Shown here in pieces: positions 52,607 through 62,374 of a stretch of DNA of 64,000 nt (within the stretch, counting starts at the first letter, position 1; each line of letters begins with the position of its first letter). The translations under genes were made by a program, and so were the position numbers. Below the pieces are notes generated by a model. It searched no databases, had not been told where the DNA came from, and saw nothing but the letters and a program-made list of their open reading frames with translations. Location: positions 4,216,001 through 4,280,000 of the forward strand of contig NC_014963.1 in the NCBI RefSeq assembly GCF_000179915.2, written 5' to 3'. This stretch comes from Terriglobus saanensis SP1PR4. GTDB taxonomy: Bacteria > Acidobacteriota > Terriglobia > Terriglobales > Acidobacteriaceae.

Positions 52607-54808
52607 TTAGTTTCCGGGGACGGGTTGGGCTGTAACTGCTGGTGTCGCCGGTGCAAGGACTCGGACGGCCATGCGGGGGAAGCTGAAGGTGCCGCCTGCG
52701 TCGTCTATCACGTTGACCTGGCAGACGTACGTTCCGGGTTTGAGGCCGCTGAGTGGGACGTCGAACTGGAAGCCCACTGCTCCGCGTTCCGGTAGGTTGA
52801 CGGCTGTCCCTGCGACTAACGGCGTTTCGTATACCTTGCTTCCGCCGCTTAGAAACTGGATGGAGGTAAGGACGCGCACGCCTCCTACTGAGGGGCGGGC
52901 CTTGAGGCCGCTGGTGCTGGCGTTGTTTGCTGTGGCTGCATCGGCTGCGGCTACCGCGCGGACCTTCGCGGGATCGTAAACCTCGTACATCACGTAGAGA
53001 TGCTGGTCCTGGCGGAAGACGTGGGGTACGTTGGCAACAAACTCCATGCCGTCCCGTACCAGCGGGTTTTCCGTGCGCTTGGTCGTATTGGGAACGCGCT
53101 GGCTGGAGAGCAGGACGCTGGAGAGCTTGAGCGGAGATTTCTTCAGATCGGGCACGTTGAGATCGGTTTCAAAGCTGCCCATCGCGCCGGTCTGGTTTTC
53201 GCGGACGACGAGCTTGAGGTGATACTTTCCCGGGGCGAGCGCGAAGCCGGTGTTGTACTGAATGTTCTTGCGCTGCACCTGCTGGTCCGCGCCAAGTTGC
53301 AGTTTCACCGTTTCGCGGATGTTACCGACGACGAGGCGCTGTGCGTTGCGGACTTCGCCGAGAAAATCGAGCGAGGCCTTGTCCTTGTCGCCGTTCTTGA
53401 TGAAGGGAATCTGCGAACCGGGAACGATGGCGGAGACGGGAACGAAGTAGCGGTTGTCGCTGAGTCGGAAGTAGAGCGCCTGCAGATAGACGGCGACGTC
53501 GGTCGCGGGGAGGTCGCTCTTCAACTGTTCGGTGAGCGCGATCTCGCGGTCCTCGGTCTTCTGGTGCTGGAAGTCGGCGGGGGCGTAGTAGCCGGGGCGG
53601 AAGTCGAGCTTTACATCGTTGCGGTTGAGCTTGACGGAGAGGTGGCGATACTTGCCGTCGCGCGCCTGGTTCTGTGAGCGAAAGCCGAGGATGTAGTAGG
53701 CCTCGGTGTCGTTCTGCACCTGCTGGAAGGCGGGCGCAAAGTCGTTGGAGTCGAAGAAAGACTTACCACCCGTATCGCTGGAGAGGGTGGCGAGGGTCTC
53801 CTGCGAGGAGAAGTTGGAGCTGAGGCGTGATTGCATGGCTGCACCACTGTAGGCGGAAGTTCCACGCAGGCTGCCGACGCTGGCGTTGCCGACGGGAGGG
53901 ATGGCTTCGAGGCCGCGCGTGTCCACGCTGTAGATGCTCATGTTGGCGCGGACGGCAGCGTTGGTGGCGGCGCGCAGGGAGGCCTGATTCTCGATGCCGT
54001 TGCGGCTGAGTCCGCCAGAGAAATACAGCATGGATTTGCGCTGGTCGACGCGTTCGAGGCTCTTGGCGATGGACTGGATGGCGTAGAGTTCACGGTCGGT
54101 GTTGAGGTTGTTGTATTCGGTGTCGTCGGCGGTGAAGCTGGTGGCGTCGTCGGCGGTGCCTTCGCTATCGCCCGTAGTTCCAGCAGCGAAGCCCTGGCCT
54201 TCGGTGCCGTTATATTTTCCGACGGCGGCGAGGAGCGAGTCCTTGTTCGCCGTGAAGTCGTGATCGAGTGTAAGGCTGGTGCTGAGGCTGGCCACGGCGA
54301 CGAGGTCGGCGGGCTGCATCTTGGTCTTGATGTAATTCTGCGCGGCTTCCACGGCACGGTCGATATCTTCCTGCTGCATGGAGGCGAGATCGAAGAACAT
54401 GACGATGAGGCGATGATCGCGAAGTGCGGCGGCGTCTGCTGCGATGGAATTTTCCATCATCTCTGCGATGGTGGGCGCTTTGCCGCTGACGGTTTTTTCG
54501 TTGAGCACGGCTGCTTCGTCGACGTTTTGAAAGTCGAAGGAGGCGACCTTCTGCGGCTTGCCGTCTTCGGTGATGGTGAAGTCGGAGGCCTTGAGTCCTT
54601 TGACGATGGCTCCGGTCTTCTTGTCGCGCACGACGACGTTGGTCAAAACGAGTTCGCTGCGGACGTTGAGCGTGAAGACCTGCGACTGCGCGTTGCCCTG
54701 CTGCTGAATCTGGCCGGACTGGGCCATGAGAGGAGTTGCGCAGAGCGTAGCTACGAGAGAAGATGCTACGACTGCGCGCACGGACGCGATGAGGTGAGCT
54801 GCTGACAT
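52607..54808 (-). CDS. VWFA-related acidobacterial-domain secreted protein
   Basis: 733 residues from ATG 54808 (an upstream ATG at 54838 overlaps the previous gene and has no ribosome site). After a signal peptide, the region about 55-345 has the acidobacterial VWFA pattern: VRSELVLTNVVVRDKKTG, GLKASDFTITEDGK, VMFFDLASMQQ and QRKSMLYFSGG. The metal-ion-dependent adhesion motif D-x-S-x-S is D-L-A-S-M here, hence partly degenerate. The C-terminal half is beta-sandwich. It probably acts at the surface in adhesion or protein binding. It lies 27 bp after the receptor gene and forms an operon with it. Confidence 0.85.
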   Translation of the reverse strand: MSAAHLIASVRAVVASSLVATLCATPLMAQSGQIQQQGNAQSQVFTLNVRSELVLTNVVVRDKKTGAIVKGLKASDFTITEDGKPQKVASFDFQNVDEAAVLNEKTVSGKAPTIAEMMENSIAADAAALRDHRLIVMFFDLASMQQEDIDRAVEAAQNYIKTKMQPADLVAVASLSTSLTLDHDFTANKDSLLAAVGKYNGTEGQGFAAGTTGDSEGTADDATSFTADDTEYNNLNTDRELYAIQSIAKSLERVDQRKSMLYFSGGLSRNGIENQASLRAATNAAVRANMSIYSVDTRGLEAIPPVGNASVGSLRGTSAYSGAAMQSRLSSNFSSQETLATLSSDTGGKSFFDSNDFAPAFQQVQNDTEAYYILGFRSQNQARDGKYRHLSVKLNRNDVKLDFRPGYYAPADFQHQKTEDREIALTEQLKSDLPATDVAVYLQALYFRLSDNRYFVPVSAIVPGSQIPFIKNGDKDKASLDFLGEVRNAQRLVVGNIRETVKLQLGADQQVQRKNIQYNTGFALAPGKYHLKLVVRENQTGAMGSFETDLNVPDLKKSPLKLSSVLLSSQRVPNTTKRTENPLVRDGMEFVANVPHVFRQDQHLYVMYEVYDPAKVRAVAAADAATANNASTSGLKARPSVGGVRVLTSIQFLSGGSKVYETPLVAGTAVNLPERGAVGFQFDVPLSGLKPGTYVCQVNVIDDAGGTFSFPRMAVRVLAPATPAVTAQPVPGN

Positions 54809-54834
54809 GCTACTGCCATCCTGTATGCGATCTT

Positions 54835-57800
54835 TCAAAACCGATACCTCGCTTGGACGGTGAGTTGACGTGCGCTGGCCACACTGGTGACGCGGCCAAA
54901 GGTCGCCGAGTTGAGCACCGTGTTGATTCCAGAGTATTGGACAGTGTTGAAGACGTTGTTGGCGGTGGCGCGTGCTTCGAAAGACTTGGTTCCACCGAAG
55001 CTTTGCGTACGCGCGAGGGACATATTCACATTCACCGTGCCGGGGCCTTCGATAGAGTTACGCGACGCTGTGCCGTAACCGGAAGAGGAGGTAGGCGCAG
55101 TAAAGGCCGCGCTGTTAAACCAGAGAGCAGAGCTTCCGGGTCCACTGATGGGCTGCGAGAAGACGCGGTCAGGACGCAGAGTGTAGTTCCCGCCGGAGGC
55201 CACCTGGGCGATCGTAGAGGCGTAGCTCGGTGTGAAGTAGCTGCCCGAGGCGAAGGTGAAGGTACCCGAGACGGAGAAGCCATCCAGGATCTTCGGCATC
55301 ACGCCGCCTTGATTGAAGAAGGCGCGGTTGGGGCCGAACGGAAGCTCGAAGACATAGTTGCCCGTGACGGAATGCCGTACATCGAAGCTGGAGTTTCCGT
55401 ACTCAAGATCGAGGCGCTGGTCGTTCTGCGCGATCACGTTTCCGCCGCTGCCGCCGATGCTGGAGGCGTTGTCGATGGAGTGGCCGTAGACGTAGCTTGC
55501 GCCGAGGGCAATGCCCTTCTGCATCCGCTTGCGAGCGTTGATCGTCAGGGAATTGAAGCGCGAGTTCGCGATGGAGTCTTCGTAGGTAAAGGCCGTAGCG
55601 TCTGCAGAGGTCACGCCGGTAGCGGTGTGATTTGGAGCACGGAGCAGATCGAGGTCGCCACCAAACGAGCCGTTGTAGCCGACGTTGAGCACGATGCCGA
55701 GCGGAAGCGTCTTCTGAATATCCGCGTTGAGCACCTGCACGCGACCGAGGCGGTAGTTGCGGTTCACGGCAAAGCTGTTCTGCGTGACGGTGGACACAGT
55801 GCAACCGAAGGCGTTGGCGAGCGTGAAGCTGCCGTAGGTTCCGCATCCACTCTGCCCGGCGGTGTTGGTCTGCGTGATGGCGAAGGGTGGCTGTGACTGC
55901 AGGCTGCGCGCAAAACGGCTGTACTGGCCCGTGTTGAAGTTAATTCCATAGCCCGCGCGAATGACGATCTGCTTTGGCCATTTGGGGCGATAGGCGATGC
56001 CGATGCGCGGAGAAAACATCGTTCGGTCAGGCTGCACAAGCGAGCGCGGAAACTTGCCGCTGAAAGGCCCCGTGCCATTGGCTACGACGGCAGAAACCTG
56101 CGTGAAGTCCGCGTTGTGATCCAGGTTGACGAGGCGATCATATTTCTCAACATACGGCGCGAAGTACTCGTAGCGCAGACCGGCGTTGACGGTCAGGTTG
56201 GCGCGGAGACGGAAGTCGTCATTGGCGTAACCGTCCCAGACAGTCTCGCGGAGATAGGTCTTGAACGATGCGGCCTGGATCTTCGACTGCTGTGGAGCTC
56301 CGAGGAGGAAGTCGGCGAAGGAGCTTCCCGTGGGCGTGCTGGCAGTGGTCGTAACGGTGGACGGAGCCGCGGTGGCGTAGCCGGTAAAGGTGAGTGAGCC
56401 GAGGACGTTGGAAGAACCAAGGACGTCATAGTGGACGCGCCGCACGTCGAAGCCGAAGCGGAGGTTATGTTTCTTATGGCTCCAACTGACGGCGTTGCCG
56501 AAGGCGACGGTCTGGTTGACGCTGTCAGTCGGATTGCCTCCGCCAAAGCCGGTGAAGTTGGTAAGACCGATCGTCGGGAGGCCACTGTAGAAGCCGGTCG
56601 CGACTGCAGATGGCTTGGGGACAGCGATGCCCGCAGCCGCCGTGGGGTCGGTGGGAGTGCCGGTGTAGATATTGGTCGTCAGGGCGTGCGAGCGGTTCCA
56701 GTTGAGCGTGGTGTTATCGCTGAAGCGGCCATATCCGATGGAGTAACCGACGCCGAGGCCGTAGCCGTCCGTGGCGGCCTTGGTGTCCTGCACGGCAAAG
56801 GTGCCGAGACCGTCGGTTGCGCCATGCTGATAGTTAAAGCTGGCATTCAGGTTTTGCCGCAGCGTCTTGGGGGCGTCCTGACGCTGCCTGCGTCCACCGC
56901 CTCCACCTCCTGCTCCTCCTCTACCGCCGAAGGCGGGTTGTGCGCCGATATTGCGTACGAAGCGGGCGGAGAGGGCGGCGGAATTGTTCCCCGCTGCGGC
57001 GATGCGCTGGTAGTTGTAGTTCTGCGTGTTGGTCGCGATGTTGGGCATCGGGTAGTAGGTGAGCAGGTTCTGCGCAGCGGTGGAGAGACGGTTGGCGCAG
57101 ATCACATTCGTCTGTGCATTGCAGACGAAGGGCGCACCGGTCGTGGGATCATAGATGGTGACCGGAACGGCGACTCCGTTGACGGTCTGCGTGAGACCGG
57201 TGAAGTCTCCGGTCCGTTGTGCCACCGTAGGCACGGTGGCGTAGGCGTTGAAGGGCGTGATCGTGCGTCCCCCTGTGAGATTGAGGAAGACAAACTGCTT
57301 CGGGTTGGGCTTCGTGAGTCCGGGGATATAAGGCGAACCGACAAAGCTGCCACCGTAACGGTTGCTGCTGTAAGCAGGCTTCACGGCAGTGCCGGTAAGC
57401 GAGTACGGCGTAGCGTCGAGCGCGCCGTTGCCGCCCTGGTAAAAGACGTTGCCATGGATTGCGTTGGGATTCATGTTGCGGAAGGCACCACCGCCAAAGC
57501 CGCCTCCACCACCGCCGCGCCCTCCACCACCACCGGGCCCACCACCTCCCGGTCCTCCACCACCTGGACCACCCATGCCGCCGGGGCCTCCGCCCATCAT
57601 GCCGCCGAGCATCCCGACGACAGCGGTCGCGATGTCGCCGTTGCCTCCGCCGCCAGCGCGCGCCTGGGTCATGGCGTCCTGAATGCGGTTGCGGATCTCG
57701 TCTTCGGAGAAGTTGGCGAGGCCGTTGGTCGTTCCTGTCTGTCCGCTGACGCTGACGGAATCGGTAAGATCGCTTCCGCCGGAGATCGAGGGCAGCGCGG

Positions 57801-58362
57801 CTCCACTGGCGCCTCCGCCAACGGTGGCATCACTGGTCTGCGCATCTCCACCAGAAGCGATGCCGAGAGATTGAAGACCGCGTGCAAGCGTCTGCGCGTT
57901 GACGCCAGCGGTCGATTCGGCTCCTGCTGCGGCATCACGCGCGGCAACACGGCTGGCGAGTTCCATGTGGAAGGTAGCTGTACCTGCATGTGCCGTGGAG
58001 TTGAGAAGGACCTCCTGCGTCGTAGCGGCGAAGGCTGCCAGTTCGGCGCGAACGACGTATCTCCCGTTACGCGGGATGGCGAGAGCGTAGGTTCCGTCAA
58101 CATCCGTAGAGGTGGTGTATTTTTTGCCGGTAAGACTGTTGGTCGCAGTGATGGCGACGCCGGGAAGTGGGACGCCAAGCGACTTGGGATCAGCAGCGCC
58201 CGCGCTGACCGTTCCGCGGATGGTGCCGCCCTGGGTCTCTATTGCCGCCGCGGGCGCTGCTGGAGTGGCCGAGGGCGTTGCGGGTGCGGCATCCTGCGCG
58301 CAGAGCGGCAGAGACGCGGCAGCGCTCACCGCCATGACTAGAGCCAGTACATGTGTCTTCAA
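54835..58362 (-). CDS. Oar-like TonB-dependent receptor with Gly-rich insert
   Basis: 1175 residues from TTG 58362 (AAGGACGG upstream). A signal peptide precedes a carboxypeptidase-regulatory-like domain (GTIRGTVSAG, then VPLPGVAITATNSLTG). A glycine-rich stretch lies at about 255-295 (GMMGGGPGGMGGPGGGG and more), between the plug and the barrel. Barrel strands continue to LTVQARYRF, the terminal aromatic insertion signal. The substrate is unknown. It belongs with the VWFA gene downstream and the DUF5666-like gene 86 bp upstream, all on the minus strand. Confidence 0.87.
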   Translation of the reverse strand: MKTHVLALVMAVSAAASLPLCAQDAAPATPSATPAAPAAAIETQGGTIRGTVSAGAADPKSLGVPLPGVAITATNSLTGKKYTTSTDVDGTYALAIPRNGRYVVRAELAAFAATTQEVLLNSTAHAGTATFHMELASRVAARDAAAGAESTAGVNAQTLARGLQSLGIASGGDAQTSDATVGGGASGAALPSISGGSDLTDSVSVSGQTGTTNGLANFSEDEIRNRIQDAMTQARAGGGGNGDIATAVVGMLGGMMGGGPGGMGGPGGGGPGGGGPGGGGGRGGGGGGFGGGAFRNMNPNAIHGNVFYQGGNGALDATPYSLTGTAVKPAYSSNRYGGSFVGSPYIPGLTKPNPKQFVFLNLTGGRTITPFNAYATVPTVAQRTGDFTGLTQTVNGVAVPVTIYDPTTGAPFVCNAQTNVICANRLSTAAQNLLTYYPMPNIATNTQNYNYQRIAAAGNNSAALSARFVRNIGAQPAFGGRGGAGGGGGGRRQRQDAPKTLRQNLNASFNYQHGATDGLGTFAVQDTKAATDGYGLGVGYSIGYGRFSDNTTLNWNRSHALTTNIYTGTPTDPTAAAGIAVPKPSAVATGFYSGLPTIGLTNFTGFGGGNPTDSVNQTVAFGNAVSWSHKKHNLRFGFDVRRVHYDVLGSSNVLGSLTFTGYATAAPSTVTTTASTPTGSSFADFLLGAPQQSKIQAASFKTYLRETVWDGYANDDFRLRANLTVNAGLRYEYFAPYVEKYDRLVNLDHNADFTQVSAVVANGTGPFSGKFPRSLVQPDRTMFSPRIGIAYRPKWPKQIVIRAGYGINFNTGQYSRFARSLQSQPPFAITQTNTAGQSGCGTYGSFTLANAFGCTVSTVTQNSFAVNRNYRLGRVQVLNADIQKTLPLGIVLNVGYNGSFGGDLDLLRAPNHTATGVTSADATAFTYEDSIANSRFNSLTINARKRMQKGIALGASYVYGHSIDNASSIGGSGGNVIAQNDQRLDLEYGNSSFDVRHSVTGNYVFELPFGPNRAFFNQGGVMPKILDGFSVSGTFTFASGSYFTPSYASTIAQVASGGNYTLRPDRVFSQPISGPGSSALWFNSAAFTAPTSSSGYGTASRNSIEGPGTVNVNMSLARTQSFGGTKSFEARATANNVFNTVQYSGINTVLNSATFGRVTSVASARQLTVQARYRF

Positions 58363-58447
58363 GCTTCCGTCCTTCTTATAAGTCGATCGTGCTTTTACCG
58401 CTCTAGACGATATGGCGATGCACTTAGAGAAAGTTATTGCGAAAAAG

Positions 58448-59209
58448 TTATTGCTGCGCAGAGGGTGGTGGAGCAGAAGCGCCGTCCGGTCTGGGGCGAC
58501 GGGGTTCCATGATCGTCAGGGTTGTGGGAACGAAGACGCCTCCTTTGAGCGCGCCGCGTCCGGTGACGCTTTCGCCTACCTTCACATCCGCAAGCGTGAT
58601 GGATTCGCCCGCCGGGGGCGTGTCCGAAGCTGCACCGCCGCCGCTCATACCCATGCCAGCTCCCATGCCGCGACCACCGCCGCCCTTGCGGAAAGAGGTG
58701 TTCTCGTCCACGACGATGACCTGCTCTACATTGTCGGGACGCATGACGGTAATTTTCACATCGTCGATCTTGGTGATGCGACCAGCAATGAGGGTCTTGC
58801 CGAGGCTTTCGCGCATCTCTTTTTCGCGCGCCTTCATCTGTGCGGCTTGTTCCGGCGTCATCACCGCGACCATGGCGGCGTGGATCTCATGCTTGCCGGG
58901 CTCCTGCATGCCCATCGCCATCACGGTATCGCCCACCTTGATGTCGGACGTCTTGACCGGCTGGCGGTCTTTCATCAGGCGCGTGTTCGCGGTGAGGTCC
59001 ACGGTGTAGGCTTCACCGGCCTCACTCTTCAGATTGAGAACGGTGTCGCTGATGGCGGTGACCGTGCCGCCGACTCCGTTGCCGCCACCGAAGCCGCCAC
59101 GGCGGCCCTGCCGTTGGCCGCCCTGCGGAGCGTCGCCCGCAGGAGCGTCCTGCGCATGCATCGCCAAACTCATCGAACCTACGAGTACCAGACCGATCAG
59201 AGCACGCAT
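58448..59209 (-). CDS. DUF5666-like secreted protein with Gly-rich segments
   Basis: 253 residues from ATG 59209 with GGGAG 8 bp upstream; the longer frame lacks a signal. A signal peptide (LIGLVLVGSMSLAMHAQ) is followed by a short Gly/Gln/Arg-rich stretch. Then come OB-like beta units of the type GTVTAISDTVLNLKSEAG, DIKVGDTVMAMG and GRITKIDDVKITVMR, ending in another (DVKVGESVTGRG). A second Gly/Met-rich loop (GMGAGMGMSGGG) sits between. Function unknown. It is the first gene of the receptor/VWFA set and shares the glycine-rich character of the receptor. Confidence 0.65.
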   Translation of the reverse strand: MRALIGLVLVGSMSLAMHAQDAPAGDAPQGGQRQGRRGGFGGGNGVGGTVTAISDTVLNLKSEAGEAYTVDLTANTRLMKDRQPVKTSDIKVGDTVMAMGMQEPGKHEIHAAMVAVMTPEQAAQMKAREKEMRESLGKTLIAGRITKIDDVKITVMRPDNVEQVIVVDENTSFRKGGGGRGMGAGMGMSGGGAASDTPPAGESITLADVKVGESVTGRGALKGGVFVPTTLTIMEPRRPRPDGASAPPPSAQQ

Positions 59210-59353
59210 CGTAAATCTCCCTACGCAACAACCGTATGCCATTACAGACGCATCGCGTTTGGGAAAGACGCTCTCCTCGACAAAAATCAATATGGAGCCT
59301 GACTGATACACTCGCTTTCACTTCCAGCAGAGGCACTCACGGAGAAAACGCTT

Positions 59354-61639
59354 ATGTCCACGACGCACCACGCACCGACCCCCGCCTTCCGCCCCTTCGT
59401 TCCCGACAGCGAGAACCGTCCTGAACTAACTGTCCGGGCGATCCTGATTGGCGCGGTCTTTGGCGTGCTCTTCGGCGCAGTCACGGTGTATGTCGGCCTG
59501 CGCGCCGGTTTGACGGTAGGAGCGTCTATTCCGATCTCGGTGCTGTCGATCTCGATCCTGCGCGTACTCGGGCGGTCGTCCATTCTGGAGAACAATATTG
59601 TTCAGGCCACCGGAAATGCCGGACAGTCGATTGCCAGCGGCGTGATCTTTACGCTGCCTGCGCTAATCTTCCTGGGCTTCGACCTGGAGTACGCGCGCAT
59701 CTTTGCGCTGGCGCTCTTTGGCGGATGGCTGGGCGTGCTCTTCATGATTCCGCTGCGACGACAGTTGATCGTGGAGGAGCATGGAACGCTGACCTACCCG
59801 GAAGGAACGGCCTGCGCGGATGTGCTGATCGCGGGAGAGCGCGGCGGATCGTTTGCTTCGCGAGTCTTCCTGGGGCTTGGGCTCGGAGGCCTTTACACGC
59901 TGTTTCAGAACGACAATCTGTTTGGCTTGTTCCCTTCTACCCCCGCATATAACCCGGACTTCGGAGAGCAGCACCTGCTGAAGGGCGCTTCGATCCGCGC
60001 GGACGTGACGCCGGAGTACCTGGGCGTGGGCTACATCATCGGGATTCGCGTGGCGGCGATCATGCTGGCGGGCGGCGTCTTCTCGTGGCTGGTGCTGATG
60101 CCAGCGATCTACTTCTTTGGATCGCATCTGACGTCGCCACTGTATCCCGCGACGACGCTGATCAAAGATATGTCTCCCTCCGATATGTGGAAGACCTATG
60201 TGCGGCCCATGGGCGCGGGCGCAGTGGCGTGCAGTGGTTTGATTACGGTGTGCCGCAGCCTGCCTACAATCTTCGGAGCGCTGGCGGGAACCTTCCGCAA
60301 GAAGACGGTTGTGGGCGAGGCTGTAAAGAGTGCCGCACGCACCGAGCATGATCTGCCAAACTCGGTGGTCTATGGCGGATCGCTTCTGCTGGTCGTGATC
60401 ATGTTTGCGTTTCTGCAGTTCAAGCCTGTTCCCGGAGCGCAAGTCGGTGCTCTGGCGAACATCGCGGCGGCATTGCTGGTGGTGGTCTTTGGATTTCTGT
60501 TTGTGACCGTAAGCGCACGCATCGTGGGCATCGTGGGAAGCTCGGCTTCACCGGTCTCCGGGATGACGATTGCTACGCTGATGGCGACGACGGCGATCTT
60601 CCTGGTGAAGGGTTGGACGGCACCGGCGTTTGGCGCGCTGGCGATTACGATTGGCGGCATCGTCTGCATTGCGGCCTCGAATGCGGGCGACGTTTCGCAG
60701 GATTTGAAGACGGGCTTCCTGATCGGAGCGACGCCGTGGAAGCAGCAGCTTGCGGTGATGGTGGGCGTGATCGTTTCAGTGTTTTCGATCGGGTTGACGC
60801 TGAAGGCGATGAACACGGGGTTGGAGGAGTTTCGGCGGATCTCGACGCCCATCGTATTGAATGTCGCAGCGCTGCCGGAAGGCGTGCAGCTGAAGGGCGC
60901 GTTTCCTCGACCACATATCCTGCTCTCCGACCCGAAGGACAAGGCGCATCGCGAGGAGGTCAATAACGCCTCGCACTACACGCTGGTGAATGCGATTGGG
61001 TCGAACACGCTCGACGACGGCAAGTACCTGATGAATCCCGACACCGGCGCGCTGGAGGTGCAGTGGATCCAGGGCATCGGCAGCGAGAAGGCCGCAGCGC
61101 CGCAAGGCAAGCTGATGGCAACGGTGATCAACGGCATCCTGTCGCATCGGCTTCCGTGGGCGCTGGTACTCCTGGGCGTAGCGCTGGTGATCATGGTGGA
61201 ACTGCTGGGCGTGCGCAGTCTGACGCTGGCGGTGGGAGCTTATCTTTCCATTGCGACGACACTGGCGATCTTTGTGGGTGGCGTGATGCGTTGGATGGTG
61301 GATCGTGCGATGGCCAAACACAAGGCGCAGGCTCTACTGACGACACGCACGATCGATGAGATGGAAGCGGATGTGACGAACAACGAGGCGCTTACGGACC
61401 TCGACAACGAGGAGATCTCTCCGGGGTCGCTCTATGCTTCGGGGTTGATTGCGGCGGGAGGCATCGTTGGCCTGATGGGTGTGGCGATCCGGCTCTATGA
61501 AGCCGCGACGGATCACGTAATGCCGAGGTTCAGCGATCACAATCCGCTGCATCATGATCCGGTGAGCGTGGTGATGTTTGCGCTACTGGCATTCAGCCTT
61601 TATTACTTCGCGCGAAAGCCGCTTTCGGAGACAAAGTAG
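59354..61639 (+). CDS. OPT-family oligopeptide transporter
   Basis: 761 residues with about fifteen hydrophobic segments. OPT features include the N-terminal LTVRAILIGAVFGVLFG, YVGLRAGLTVGASIPI and a conserved ITVSARIVGIVGSSASPVSGM region. The central hydrophilic loop is about 510-570. It is an inner-membrane secondary transporter for peptides or metal chelates; specificity cannot be read. It is divergent from the DUF5666-like gene with a 144-bp gap and is apparently monocistronic. Confidence 0.9.
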   Translation: MSTTHHAPTPAFRPFVPDSENRPELTVRAILIGAVFGVLFGAVTVYVGLRAGLTVGASIPISVLSISILRVLGRSSILENNIVQATGNAGQSIASGVIFTLPALIFLGFDLEYARIFALALFGGWLGVLFMIPLRRQLIVEEHGTLTYPEGTACADVLIAGERGGSFASRVFLGLGLGGLYTLFQNDNLFGLFPSTPAYNPDFGEQHLLKGASIRADVTPEYLGVGYIIGIRVAAIMLAGGVFSWLVLMPAIYFFGSHLTSPLYPATTLIKDMSPSDMWKTYVRPMGAGAVACSGLITVCRSLPTIFGALAGTFRKKTVVGEAVKSAARTEHDLPNSVVYGGSLLLVVIMFAFLQFKPVPGAQVGALANIAAALLVVVFGFLFVTVSARIVGIVGSSASPVSGMTIATLMATTAIFLVKGWTAPAFGALAITIGGIVCIAASNAGDVSQDLKTGFLIGATPWKQQLAVMVGVIVSVFSIGLTLKAMNTGLEEFRRISTPIVLNVAALPEGVQLKGAFPRPHILLSDPKDKAHREEVNNASHYTLVNAIGSNTLDDGKYLMNPDTGALEVQWIQGIGSEKAAAPQGKLMATVINGILSHRLPWALVLLGVALVIMVELLGVRSLTLAVGAYLSIATTLAIFVGGVMRWMVDRAMAKHKAQALLTTRTIDEMEADVTNNEALTDLDNEEISPGSLYASGLIAAGGIVGLMGVAIRLYEAATDHVMPRFSDHNPLHHDPVSVVMFALLAFSLYYFARKPLSETK

Positions 61640-61707
61640 ATGAGTTACTTAGATGCGAGAGCTCTCGAAGAGACAACCACTGTCAAACTAGACTTAGATT
61701 AGCTATG

Positions 61708-62049
61708 TCAGTGATGTGCGAAATCGACTGCCAAAGCCCCTAACCAAACTACTGCTGCCATGAGCCACAACCGTCCTCCTTGCCAATGGCGGCGAGTGAG
61801 AATGCCTGTCCCCCATGCCAAGTTGATTACCAGAAAAATTGTAACGATTGGCAGAATGCTAAGGAACCAGACGAATGGTTCTCCTGTTGTGACATGTATT
61901 CCCGCTGCGCGTTCCTCGGGTATCGCCCACCCACCCCGCGAAGCAGCAAACACGTAGAGAACCGCACCAACGGCGTTCAACATGAGCAGCGTCATAGACG
62001 TAGCTCTAAATGAACTTTTCGTTCGTTGCGCATGTGTTAACGAGTTCAT
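61708..62049 (-). CDS. Small multi-pass membrane protein
   Basis: 113 residues with three hydrophobic segments (about 18-36, 59-79 and 92-109). ATG 62049 overlaps the stop of the XRE-type regulator (ATGA), which decides the start. No known family. The overlap with a regulator suggests a two-gene unit under its control. The conserved-looking RHWQGGRLWLMAAVVWLGAL near the end could help find homologues. Confidence 0.55.
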   Translation of the reverse strand: MNSLTHAQRTKSSFRATSMTLLMLNAVGAVLYVFAASRGGWAIPEERAAGIHVTTGEPFVWFLSILPIVTIFLVINLAWGTGILTRRHWQGGRLWLMAAVVWLGALAVDFAHH

Positions 62050-62330
62050 GCGGCCTCGATTTCGACGCGTACTTTGCGGCCGAGGGCGGTCGCGATATTA
62101 ACGAGAGCATCGAGAGAGAAAAGGGAGACGCGACCGCGCAGCAGATCGCTGATGCGCGGTTGCGTGACGCCGCACTTTGCCGCGGCTACGACCTGCGTCC
62201 ATTTTTCGTTCCTGACGATGGCGTCAATCTGCTGCATAAGTTCTGCGCGTACGCGGAGATTCCCTGCTTCCTCAGTTGTATCCGCCAGGGCGTCCCAGAC
62301 GTTTTCAAACTGCTGCGATGTATCTTTCAT
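62046..62330 (-). CDS. XRE-family regulator, HigA-antitoxin-like
   Basis: 94 residues from ATG 62330, with AAGGA 6 bp upstream (a longer frame to 62357 has no site). The helix-turn-helix core is IDAIVRNEKWTQVVAAAKCGVTQPRISDLLRG followed by FSLDALVNIATALGRKVRV, the pattern of HigA-type antitoxins. The usual upstream RelE/HigB toxin gene is not present: the region beyond 62358 is the 3' end of the KdsC gene. It is an orphan or differently partnered antitoxin, overlapping the membrane-protein gene. Confidence 0.72.
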   Translation of the reverse strand: MKDTSQQFENVWDALADTTEEAGNLRVRAELMQQIDAIVRNEKWTQVVAAAKCGVTQPRISDLLRGRVSLFSLDALVNIATALGRKVRVEIEAA

Positions 62331-62374
62331 CGGAGTTCCTTCGAAGCGCCAGACCATCTCTCAATTTATCAAAG

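Noticed and set aside
57449-57682. Proline-rich plus-strand frame
   Set aside because: It is the reverse reading of the glycine-rich part of the TonB receptor; the codon bias and context belong to the minus-strand gene.
56431-58341. 636-codon plus-strand open frame
   Set aside because: Long antisense frames are common in GC-rich genes. It covers the TonB receptor, has no recognisable domain and lacks a convincing start region.
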